From positions 1 through 45,809 of the IMG/VR virus record IMGVR_UViG_3300032268_000470: a DNA stretch of 45,809 nt; one strand, given 5' to 3'. This document shows positions 25,869-33,635 of the stretch, in pieces (within the stretch, counting starts at the first letter, position 1; the number at the start of each line of letters is the position of its first letter). Source of the DNA: a virus. The translations under genes were made by a program, and so were the position numbers. Under the pieces are notes generated by a model. It worked only from the letters and a program-made list of their open reading frames with translations. It did no database searches and was not told where the DNA came from.

Positions 25869-26696
25869 CTAGACTTCTTTTTTAACGCCTCCAGTTGTAG
25901 AATATGTTCTTACTATATTATCTGGTTTATCTTTAAAATGTTTTTTCATTACTTCTATATTCTTTGGGTCATCGTCTGAAAAGCCTATAGATGGTTCTTT
26001 AGGTATAAAGTTATTATTAACATCATTCTTTAAAAAAGCCTTTTTGTTTAATACTGCGGCCATTCCTTTAATATAACTTACAAAATCATCCATTGCACGG
26101 ACCTTTGCCTCTTCAGGATTTTGGGCTCCTCCTTCGTCACCGAAAGAAACGGGGTGGTACTTATTAAGTTCTAAATATGACTTGATTAGTTCATCATCAC
26201 TCATTTCATCCTCGTCAGTAAACGACCTATATTTTTTAAGATTTTTAAGAAGTTCTTCTTTATTTATCCCATTATAATCATTTATAATGTAGTTATAAAC
26301 TGCTTGCTTTAAAGTATTTGGATTATGTCCTCTTGCGGTAATAATTGAAAATATTGAACCATTATTAATTGCTTCTCTAAAATCATCAAAAGCTGGTCCT
26401 TCTTTGGCTCTCATTGAGTCGATTAAAAAATCTTTGTCCCCCTCAGTTCTAAAGTTTCTAAATGGGTCGTTAGCAAACCCAACGATTTTCTCACCTTTAT
26501 ATTCAAAAGGTTCCTTACCTAAATGGTGTCTATGTTCCGCAAAGTCATCAGTTGACATACCCACTTCATCACCGTCTTCTGTTTTAACAATGATTTTTGT
26601 TGGCATGTGTACAATATTATCGTCCCAATCAAACGCATAATATTTCATGTCTGGTGAACCCTTATCCTTAAACCCCTCTATTAATTTTTCTCTCAT
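25869..26696 (-). CDS. HAD-like phosphatase-fold protein between sheath and tube genes
   Basis: 275 residues. The haloacid dehalogenase motifs can be followed: motif I FDWDDN (D23, D25), motif II SIITARG (T120), a lysine candidate around K198 or K219, and motif IV GFSDDDPKN (D241-D243). All catalytic acids appear kept, so a Mg-dependent phosphatase or phosphotransferase is likely; substrate unknown (a polynucleotide 3'-phosphatase-like or nucleotide role is possible). Residues 40-100 and 140-190 are acidic insertions that would form cap elements. The ATG at codon 17 would also give a complete domain (MKYYAFDWDD). It is enclosed by the sheath and tube genes, an odd place for an enzyme, so a virion or assembly role is possible. 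Confidence 0.72.
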   Translation of the reverse strand: MREKLIEGFKDKGSPDMKYYAFDWDDNIVHMPTKIIVKTEDGDEVGMSTDDFAEHRHHLGKEPFEYKGEKIVGFANDPFRNFRTEGDKDFLIDSMRAKEGPAFDDFREAINNGSIFSIITARGHNPNTLKQAVYNYIINDYNGINKEELLKNLKKYRSFTDEDEMSDDELIKSYLELNKYHPVSFGDEGGAQNPEEAKVRAMDDFVSYIKGMAAVLNKKAFLKNDVNNNFIPKEPSIGFSDDDPKNIEVMKKHFKDKPDNIVRTYSTTGGVKKEV

Positions 26697-26705
26697 TTGG
26701 CTAAA

Positions 26706-26726
26706 GGGGGGAATTTAACTCCCCCC
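26706..26726 (-). terminator. Hairpin after the sheath gene
   Basis: GC-rich stem GGGGGGA / TCCCCCC with a 7-nt loop, between the sheath stop and the HAD-like gene. The T run after it is short (TTTAG), so it may be a partial terminator or mRNA 3'-end stabiliser. Confidence 0.65.
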
Positions 26727-26736
26727 ATAATTTTTA

Positions 26737-29700
26737 TTAGATATTTTCAAACGAAGCTCCTGTTGGAGTGATAAAGAATTCGATATCAATGAATTCTAAC
26801 GCCTTCGTAGGTTTTAAGTAGATTTTACCTGTTAAAGTGTTTCTATCTAAGTCTTCAGGTGTTGAAGAAACTGTTACACGGAAATCGTATAAACCTCTGT
26901 CTCTTCTGATTGAATCTAAAATAGGGTTAACACTATCTAAGAATTGTTGTCTAACGATTTGGTCGTTTTGTTCAAACAATAATCTTACCGCTACCGCTGA
27001 AATTAATTTACGAGCTTGTAATAACAATCTTCTTACGTTCAATCTGTTCAATGCTGAATCAGCTACTTGTAATGTTTTGTTACCCCAAATTACTGTACCA
27101 ACATCTGCAAATGTTGCGATTGGGTTGATTCTACCTTGATAAAGAGTATCTCTATCTTCTTGAGTCAACTTAACTCTCGCCTTGATTGAATTTACAAGAC
27201 CTCTTGTGTAACCCGCTGATGCGAACCAAGGGAATGCAATATTATCAGTCAATGCTAAGTTTCTACAAACTTCACCTGTTGGAGGTAAGTAGATTTGTGT
27301 ATTATTAACAGTATCTCTTACCAAAATCCATGGGTAATAAGTTGCTGTATAGTTTGAGTCAATTCCTGTGTTATCTAAGTTATCAACCGCCTCTTGTGGA
27401 TAAATAATATCTAAAGAGTTAGTTCCATCTGGAGTATACATTAAGTAGTCAGGAGTTGTTGCGATATAAACAGAGTCAGCTCTTGCGTATTGAACCATAT
27501 CGATAGCTTCTTCAACAAGATTTGAGTTATTAACATAATCTATACTTGAAGTTGCAAATATGTTAATGTTTGTTGCTTCAGGATTAGCGAATGTTAATAT
27601 ACCAAGTAAGTAAGCGTAGTAATCGGTGTTAGCAAAATCTTGAGTATTGTTTGCGACAACAATTCTTTTAAATAAACCATCACCTGTTGCTGTTGGATAT
27701 CTTGTAGAAGACGAAGCTCCCGCTAAATAACCTGTTGCTCCTAATTGGAATCTATCTTGGTTAGTTCTAAATTCTCTATAAACATCCCATCCGTCAAATC
27801 CACCCGCGAAACATAATGTATATTTTCTTGAATAGATAAAGTAGTAAGGGTTTTCTTGAGTTTCAGGGTCGAATCTGAAATCTGCAACACCACACTCAAA
27901 TGCTGTTTGACCACTTGTTTGGAATGAATTTGCAATTGTAACTACAGTTGCTCCTGAGTCCATGTGGAATCCTTTACTTAAATAATTCCAAGGTTCACCT
28001 GCAATAGGTAATGCTGAAGTAACCCAGTTAGGTGGATTTTGTCTACCTTTAAATTGTAAAAACGCATCATCAATTCCAAATTGAGAAGAGAAACCTAAGT
28101 AAGCTCTTCTAACAATATCTCCCGCAGATTCAGTTGCGTTTGTTGTTGAACCAAATGGAGGGTTATAAATAACCTCACCTGGAAAATAGTATTTAGTTTT
28201 GAATTTAGGTACTGGTGAAATATTAGCAGTTGATTCATATTCTCTTTGAGTGTAACCGTAGAATCCACAAGGGATAGCATCTATCGGAGCCTCATCAGCT
28301 AATTCAATCATTACATACTTTGAAATTAAAGCAAATTCACCGTTAGATGAACCAATTTTCTTAGCAACAAAGTTGTTTGAAGCTGGGTCCATATTACAGT
28401 TTGTGAATTTCTCAATTACAACAGGGTTAGCATCTGTATCAAAGAAGTTTCTAACTAATACGTCAAATGTCATATTGTTAAATGATAAGTTTGCAATTGA
28501 AACTTTAACTTCTGTGTTAGCTGCGTCACCATCAGAAATTGAAATGAATTTAAATAATCTATAAACTTTATTACCTCTTAACTCAGATACTAAGAACGGA
28601 GTTTCAGGTGATTGATATTTTTCAACTTTATAAGCGATTGATTGTGTATTTTCGCTTCTTGCATCTTCTAACGCAACTAACTCAGGATTAATTCCTTTAA
28701 TATAACCTTGGTTATATGCGTAGTTTAAAGAACCAGGATATATTTCTTCAACATATAATGGAACTTCATTTCTTGATTTTCCAAAATTATCCGCTCCTAA
28801 CACTTTAGTTATATACTTAGGAGAAGCGGCAGATAATGAAGTTTCAAAAGAGAAAGTATCAAAATCTTTAGTAATACCTGAAAGTAAGAATCCTTCATAT
28901 GGTGAATTTGTAATACCTGAATATTGTCCTGTTGCAACTAAATTAACATCAGTTAATCCACTTACTTCGTATATAGGACCGTGTTGACCAAGGTCTGCGT
29001 TGTTTGAGTATAATGAAACACCTCTTGAACGTAAAGTTGCTACAACCATGTTGTTATATTCACTATATGCAGTTCCTGAGAAGTTGAATACATCACCTTC
29101 AATAGTACCTGTGTAAGTTGCTCCACCGTCAGTTGTTGTTAAAGACGATACAGTATAATAAAATGAATAACCTGCGTAGTTGTTATTAACATTAGCATCA
29201 TTGTCAAATGTTGCGTAATACCAAGGGTCGTTTAAATCTGCACTTAAATCGTTAGTATCAAGATTGTTTGAACTAGACCCAAATACATTTAACTGATTTG
29301 AATATTGACTAACTAATCCCCAATATGTTGTTGAAGGTACCGAACCATAAAATGCAACTGTTGTTGCAGAAAACGATGGGTTATCAATAATATTACCTAA
29401 GTTAGAATTAAAATCATCTTGATATGTAGAAGTACTACCATCAGATAATCTATATTGTACGTTTAGGTTATTTTGAACATCTGTAGGTAATCCACTTATC
29501 ATATCAATAGTACTACCTGAAGTAGCACCTGTGAATATTGCAGTAAATGCGGTTCCACCTGTTGGGGGGATTATACCAATAGTTAATGGGTCAACATTGG
29601 CAGTAACTCTAATACTCCAAGATGGTCCCGCGTCGTATCCCGACAACCCTAATACTCTTGTAACAAACAATTGGTTAGATTGTTGTAAGTATGACTTGGC

Positions 29701-29949
29701 AATGTATGCCGCTTCATATTTTGGGATTTGTGTGTTTACAAATTTTACTGGTTCCGTTCCGCCAAAATAAGCTTGGAACTCGTCGTAGTTAGTTATAAAA
29801 ACAGGTTCGAATGCAGGGCCCTTTATTGTTTCCCCTACTAAACCTAAGGTAGTAACACCGACACTCTGTGCTACGAACGAAAGGTCCGTTTCAGATGTGT
29901 ATACTCCAGGTGATACAAAAACTTTTTGATTTGCTTGTGCTGTTGCCAT
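26737..29949 (-). CDS. Contractile tail sheath protein (gp18-like)
   Basis: Forms the contractile sheath around the tube. 1070 residues, much longer than T4 gp18 (659). The N-terminus VFVSPGVYTSETDLSFVAQS and the nearby GLVGETIKGPAFEP are diagnostic of sheath proteins, as is the C-terminal region (about 880-1070) with NNTQIYLPPTGEVCRNLALTD (read in part), an arginine-rich helix stretch (LNVRRLLLQARKLISAVAVR) and the terminal beta segment ending LEFIDIEFFITPTG. The extra length lies in the middle (about residues 110-750), probably surface domains. A TATTTATC motif lies 35 nt upstream, and a GC-rich hairpin follows the stop. First gene of the tail unit, expected at high copy number. Confidence 0.93.
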   Translation of the reverse strand: MATAQANQKVFVSPGVYTSETDLSFVAQSVGVTTLGLVGETIKGPAFEPVFITNYDEFQAYFGGTEPVKFVNTQIPKYEAAYIAKSYLQQSNQLFVTRVLGLSGYDAGPSWSIRVTANVDPLTIGIIPPTGGTAFTAIFTGATSGSTIDMISGLPTDVQNNLNVQYRLSDGSTSTYQDDFNSNLGNIIDNPSFSATTVAFYGSVPSTTYWGLVSQYSNQLNVFGSSSNNLDTNDLSADLNDPWYYATFDNDANVNNNYAGYSFYYTVSSLTTTDGGATYTGTIEGDVFNFSGTAYSEYNNMVVATLRSRGVSLYSNNADLGQHGPIYEVSGLTDVNLVATGQYSGITNSPYEGFLLSGITKDFDTFSFETSLSAASPKYITKVLGADNFGKSRNEVPLYVEEIYPGSLNYAYNQGYIKGINPELVALEDARSENTQSIAYKVEKYQSPETPFLVSELRGNKVYRLFKFISISDGDAANTEVKVSIANLSFNNMTFDVLVRNFFDTDANPVVIEKFTNCNMDPASNNFVAKKIGSSNGEFALISKYVMIELADEAPIDAIPCGFYGYTQREYESTANISPVPKFKTKYYFPGEVIYNPPFGSTTNATESAGDIVRRAYLGFSSQFGIDDAFLQFKGRQNPPNWVTSALPIAGEPWNYLSKGFHMDSGATVVTIANSFQTSGQTAFECGVADFRFDPETQENPYYFIYSRKYTLCFAGGFDGWDVYREFRTNQDRFQLGATGYLAGASSSTRYPTATGDGLFKRIVVANNTQDFANTDYYAYLLGILTFANPEATNINIFATSSIDYVNNSNLVEEAIDMVQYARADSVYIATTPDYLMYTPDGTNSLDIIYPQEAVDNLDNTGIDSNYTATYYPWILVRDTVNNTQIYLPPTGEVCRNLALTDNIAFPWFASAGYTRGLVNSIKARVKLTQEDRDTLYQGRINPIATFADVGTVIWGNKTLQVADSALNRLNVRRLLLQARKLISAVAVRLLFEQNDQIVRQQFLDSVNPILDSIRRDRGLYDFRVTVSSTPEDLDRNTLTGKIYLKPTKALEFIDIEFFITPTGASFENI

Positions 29950-29984
29950 TATTTAATTTAATTCTATTGCAGATTTATTTTAAT

Positions 29985-29992
29985 GATAAATA
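29985..29992 (-). promoter_or_regulatory. Candidate late promoter motif TATTTATC before the sheath gene
   Basis: Sense TATTTATC 35 nt upstream of the sheath ATG in an otherwise A/T-rich leader. Confidence 0.5.
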
Positions 29993-30071
29993 TTCGTTAC
30001 TACCACAAAAAACTTGACTTTTGAATATGTATTTGTAAACGGTATGAATAAATTCTGCCTTTTTTCTACCT

Positions 30072-30239
30072 ATGAAAACTAAGAAGGAAATAAAGAACAT
30101 TAAAATAGACCCAGAAGTACACGAGATATTAAAAAAGTACTGTGAGAATCGTGGAATGAAGATTTATAAATTTTTGGAAAATTTGATACTTGAGAAGTGT
30201 AAAGAAAAAAAAGATATCTACGGAGAAAAATTAAACTAA
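30072..30239 (+). CDS. 55-aa ribbon-helix-helix-type small protein
   Basis: Small plus-strand gene between the oppositely oriented sheath and 346-aa genes. The product reads as a ribbon-helix-helix (CopG/Arc-like) domain: a short basic N-terminal strand (KNIKIDPEVHEIL), helix 1 (about 14-26, HEILKKYCENRG), a turn, and helix 2 (KIYKFLENLILEK). Such dimers bind DNA with the strand and often repress promoters, including their own. It overlaps the 3' end of the minus-strand 346-aa gene by 8-9 nt. A possible promoter TTGAAT-16-TATGAA lies upstream (30019-30046), but it is weak. It might control the nearby late unit; this is inference. Confidence 0.65.
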   Translation: MKTKKEIKNIKIDPEVHEILKKYCENRGMKIYKFLENLILEKCKEKKDIYGEKLN

Positions 30240-31271
30240 GATATTATCAAACTCAATATTTGCTTCTAAAGAGTTATCTTCCTTAACAACTTGAATCCTT
30301 AAAACATCGTTAGTTGTTATTTGAATTTTTTGAACATCGGTACCATAGTAGTCACCATTAATATAAACATCATATGATTCAACGTTGACTGAATTAGCCC
30401 AAGTTAAATTTGCGGTATAAGCAACAACATCACTTAATGTATTGTTACCAACAACATAATAAAAGTTAGATAAAAATTCGTCAGGGTTTTTGGGACTTTT
30501 ATTTCTTCTTTGTTTTAAACTTGAAGTATCTATCTCCATAATTTGAGAAACTCTTGCAATTGCGGGTTTAACTTCAAACTCATCTTCATCAATAAGATAT
30601 CCTAACATTGTAAAATCATATGATTGAACATAATATTTTCTTGACTCCAAACTCATCTGAGATTCATCAGAAATGTTATTCAATATGATTGGAACATATT
30701 GTCCTTTAATAAAAGTATATGCCTGTCTTGATGAGAATTTTTGCATAATAATTTTATTTAATTCGTTAAGCTCCCTCATTCTATTACAAATAATTTTTAC
30801 ACTATAGTTAATATCTACAGGTACTGGCTGTGGTATTGTGTATATATCCATACCTTGCTCGTTACCATTCCAAGTTGGAACAGATGCATAATAAAATTGT
30901 TTTCTATTAGGTATTGTATATAGAAGAGCGGGATTAGTTCCAAATTTAACTTCAGGACTTCTTACCACCGTAATGAATGGTGGAGAAGGGTTATAATCTA
31001 AATCAACAAATAAAGCGGTCTCAACATATTGAGTCCAGTTTTGAGTTGTAATAATAATATCAACCATAGGTACTACCTTACCTGCGGTTATAACTTCTAA
31101 ATCCCCCTTAACAAAATCAAGCATACCTCTATCCAAGTCGGCATGTAATACTGACTTAGGTAGATAAGTTCCATCTTTGTTAATGTATTCCAACAACTGC
31201 TCTCTACGAGCAGACAAAGTTTTTTTAGGAACTAACGGCAATGTTGGTTTAACTTGTTTTGGTAATGGCAT
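30231..31271 (-). CDS. Probable tail completion / sheath-stabiliser protein (gp15-like)
   Basis: 346 residues. The middle of the protein (about 75-235), with DIIITTQNWTQYVET, IPQPVPVDINYSVKIICNRMRELNELNKIIMQKF and a long strand-rich end, resembles T4-type tail completion/sheath terminator proteins, in which an IxYxLxI strand is followed by a helix and FxxR. The gene is upstream of the sheath gene in the same orientation, as in T4 (15 before 18). The C-terminal 75 residues (from about 272) look like an extra FN3/Ig-like domain (VESYDVYINGDYYGT). The start is 2 nt after the stop of the 176-aa gene, so they are coupled. The assignment is by position and pattern, not by a diagnostic motif. Confidence 0.5.
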   Translation of the reverse strand: MPLPKQVKPTLPLVPKKTLSARREQLLEYINKDGTYLPKSVLHADLDRGMLDFVKGDLEVITAGKVVPMVDIIITTQNWTQYVETALFVDLDYNPSPPFITVVRSPEVKFGTNPALLYTIPNRKQFYYASVPTWNGNEQGMDIYTIPQPVPVDINYSVKIICNRMRELNELNKIIMQKFSSRQAYTFIKGQYVPIILNNISDESQMSLESRKYYVQSYDFTMLGYLIDEDEFEVKPAIARVSQIMEIDTSSLKQRRNKSPKNPDEFLSNFYYVVGNNTLSDVVAYTANLTWANSVNVESYDVYINGDYYGTDVQKIQITTNDVLRIQVVKEDNSLEANIEFDNILV

Positions 31272-31273
31272 TA

Positions 31274-31786
31274 TTAAATTCCTCTAAATTCATTTTCACT
31301 AACATAAGTGGCAACAATAGTTCTATAAAAAGGTTTGTATCCACCGTAAGTGTGTTTATTGTCTGACTTAACATATCCATCATCAGACACTACATAATAT
31401 CTAACCCTATCTTCAGATTCATAATATCCAATATAATCACCTTGGAATATCTCAACTTCCAAATCTACAAGAGTTTTTTGATAAATAGAAAATTTCATAT
31501 TACCAGGTTCCTGTTGTTCAACTTTAGAATTACCTAATAATTTATGTGCAGGTGCCATAATTTGCACCAACCCTTTAAGTTCAACAGGTGCCAAGAATTG
31601 GATTCCGTCTTCAAGTACCTCACCATAAACATCATCTATTTTTGTTTTTTGTCTATCTACTCTATAAAGAACAATAGTAAAATTCATATCACCTAGCAAC
31701 CACTCCTCACCCATACCAATGTCGAGCGAATAATCCTCAGCTCCGAAGAACTTACCTAATCTTGTAATTGGGACTAACTTTTGCAT
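31274..31786 (-). CDS. Probable neck / head-tail joining protein (gp14-like)
   Basis: 170 residues from the ATG at 31786. The pattern VLYRVDRQKTKIDDVYGEV near residue 35-55 and FQGDYIGYYESEDRVRYYVV near 115-135 recalls neck proteins of T4-type phages, in which a YGE strand and a 'GD.I.Y' strand are conserved. A longer form from TTG at 31804 is possible, but the TATTTATC motif (31792-31799) would then lie inside the coding region, so I prefer the ATG. The gene is 2 nt before the 346-aa gene. Divergent from the SNF2 helicase gene across a 55-nt gap. Confidence 0.5.
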   Translation of the reverse strand: MQKLVPITRLGKFFGAEDYSLDIGMGEEWLLGDMNFTIVLYRVDRQKTKIDDVYGEVLEDGIQFLAPVELKGLVQIMAPAHKLLGNSKVEQQEPGNMKFSIYQKTLVDLEVEIFQGDYIGYYESEDRVRYYVVSDDGYVKSDNKHTYGGYKPFYRTIVATYVSENEFRGI

Positions 31787-31791
31787 ATATT

Positions 31792-31799
31792 GATAAATA
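31792..31799 (-). promoter_or_regulatory. Candidate late promoter motif TATTTATC at the start of the 176/170-aa gene
   Basis: Sense TATTTATC only 5 nt upstream of the preferred ATG at 31786. If it acts as a -10 element the transcript would be nearly leaderless. Confidence 0.4.
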
Positions 31800-31841
31800 C
31801 TCAAACATTAACTATATTTAAATCAAATATTTTTCCTATTA

Positions 31842-33593
31842 ATGGATGCTAGTTTAGAATCAAAGGCAATGTCTCTCTTGGAGGCTTATGAAGGAGGGAA
31901 TAACTACCTTATTGAGCTTAAAAGAAAGTCTCAAATAAATAGAAGATTTTACCCTACAAGGAGTCAGTCTGAGTATATTATTAATAACCACGACAAACAA
32001 CCAAAGGTTGCAAAGAAGTGGGTGATACTTGATGCATATTTCGCACAGAAACTTGCAGACGATAAACTTATGACCGAAATTCCCGAAAAGGTTTGGGTAG
32101 AAAAACTATTAGCAGAAAAAGAAAAGGCGTTCCATATTTGGGGTAAGATAACCGAATCAGAACAACTACATGATTTTTGGTTACCTAAAGCAGCAATTAT
32201 TAAAGACAACACAGTTAAAAACGTTGTAATAAACTATGAAAAATATTCTCATCGTCCTCCTCTTGAACATCAAAAAGAAGCTATCCAAAAATTGGTTGAA
32301 AATAAAAAATTCATACTTGCAGATGATATGGGTCTTGGAAAGACTACTTCTACTATTATAGCAGCATTAGAATCAGGTTCCAAGAAAGTATTAATTATTT
32401 GTCCAGCAACTTTAAAAATTAACTGGAAAAGAGAGATTGAAAATTATTCAGACAAACCAGTTTATATCGCTGAAGGTAAAAACTTTAGTACGGATGCTGA
32501 CTTTGTAATAATAAACTATGATATTATAAAAAATTTCCATGATACAAAAAAGAAAGGCGAATCGCAAATTCTTGATGCCAATTTTGATTTGGTGGTCGTT
32601 GATGAAGCACACTATATCAAAAACGCTACAGCCCAAAGAACAAAATTAATTAACGACCTCGTTAAGAAAGTAGACCGACTTTGGTTACTAACAGGAACAC
32701 CAATGACATCAAGACCAATTGATTATTTCAATTTGTTAAGTTTAATTGAATCTCCTGTGGCAAAAAACTGGATGGCTTACGCTATCAGATATTGTCAAGG
32801 ATACCAATTCAATGTTGGTGGAAGAAAAGTGTGGAATGTTATGGGAGCTTCAAATCTTGAAGAATTAAGAGACAGGACCACAGGACTTACATTAAGAAGA
32901 CTTAAAGAAAATGTTCTTGATTTACCAGATAAAATAATCACACCAGTATATCTTAGATTAAAATCTAAAATGTATGAAGAAATAATGGGTGAGTATTATG
33001 ATTGGTATGATAAAAATCCAGAAGAATCAAAATCACTTACAGTTCAATTTACCAAACTAACTAAGATACGACAAGTTATTGCCGACGAGAAGATTGCTCA
33101 AACAATAGAACTTGCGGAAAACATTGTTGAACAGGGAAAGAAAGTAATCATCTTTTGTAACTTTACTGACTCACTTAATAAGATATGTGAACACTTTGGT
33201 AAAACTGCGGTTAAGTTAGATGGGTCAATGTCAAAACCCGAAAGACAACATAGCGTTGACGGATTCCAAGAAAATGATAAAGTTAAAGTATTTGTTGGTA
33301 ATATTAAAGCGGCAGGTGTCGGACTTACTCTCACCGCTGGTGAGGCAGTTATTATGAACGACTTATCATTCTTACCATCAGACCACGCCCAAGCAGAAGA
33401 CCGAGCTTACAGATACGGTCAAAAAAACAATGTATTAGTTTACTACCCCATATTCGAAAACACAATCGAAGGAATTATCTACGACATATTAAATAATAAA
33501 AAACAAGTGATTGCCACAGTTATGGGGGACAATCAAAATACGGCCGATGCTGCCGAAGAAATTTTGAATAGAATTAATGAAATGCGTCGTTAA
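31842..33593 (+). CDS. SNF2-family DNA helicase/translocase
   Basis: ATP-driven double-strand DNA translocase. 583 residues. Motifs are in order: Q-region HRPPLEHQKEAIQ (137-149), motif I ADDMGLGKTTST (160-171), motif Ia ICPATLKINWKREI, motif II VVDEAHYIKN (DEAH 254-257), motif III LLTGTPMTSRP (283-292), motif V AAGVGLTLTAGEAVIMND and motif VI QAEDRAYRYGQ near residue 520. The order and wording are those of SNF2/SMARCAL1-like proteins rather than T4 UvsW. The N-terminal 130 residues form a separate domain of unknown kind. Likely role: fork remodelling, branch migration or removal of bound proteins. It starts the plus-strand block and is not preceded by a TATTTAT motif. Confidence 0.92.
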   Translation: MDASLESKAMSLLEAYEGGNNYLIELKRKSQINRRFYPTRSQSEYIINNHDKQPKVAKKWVILDAYFAQKLADDKLMTEIPEKVWVEKLLAEKEKAFHIWGKITESEQLHDFWLPKAAIIKDNTVKNVVINYEKYSHRPPLEHQKEAIQKLVENKKFILADDMGLGKTTSTIIAALESGSKKVLIICPATLKINWKREIENYSDKPVYIAEGKNFSTDADFVIINYDIIKNFHDTKKKGESQILDANFDLVVVDEAHYIKNATAQRTKLINDLVKKVDRLWLLTGTPMTSRPIDYFNLLSLIESPVAKNWMAYAIRYCQGYQFNVGGRKVWNVMGASNLEELRDRTTGLTLRRLKENVLDLPDKIITPVYLRLKSKMYEEIMGEYYDWYDKNPEESKSLTVQFTKLTKIRQVIADEKIAQTIELAENIVEQGKKVIIFCNFTDSLNKICEHFGKTAVKLDGSMSKPERQHSVDGFQENDKVKVFVGNIKAAGVGLTLTAGEAVIMNDLSFLPSDHAQAEDRAYRYGQKNNVLVYYPIFENTIEGIIYDILNNKKQVIATVMGDNQNTADAAEEILNRINEMRR

Positions 33594-33606
33594 AGAAAAT
33601 CTGGAT

Positions 33607-33614
33607 TATTTATA
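33607..33614 (+). promoter_or_regulatory. Candidate late promoter motif TATTTATA before the SOD-fusion gene
   Basis: Sense TATTTATA 21 nt upstream of the ATG, in the loop region of a weak hairpin (GGATTAT at 33603 / ATAATCC at 33623). Confidence 0.4.
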
Positions 33615-33635
33615 TGAAATGGATAATCCAAAATT

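Noticed and set aside
30013-30018. TTGACT as the -35 box of the ribbon-helix-helix gene
   Set aside because: The nearest -10-like hexamer is 23 nt away, too far; the TTGAAT-16-TATGAA alternative is kept only as a weak possibility.
33603-33629. Hairpin GGATTAT / ATAATCC as a terminator after the SNF2 gene
   Set aside because: Only 7 bp with a 13-nt loop and no T run; the plus-strand genes are probably read through.
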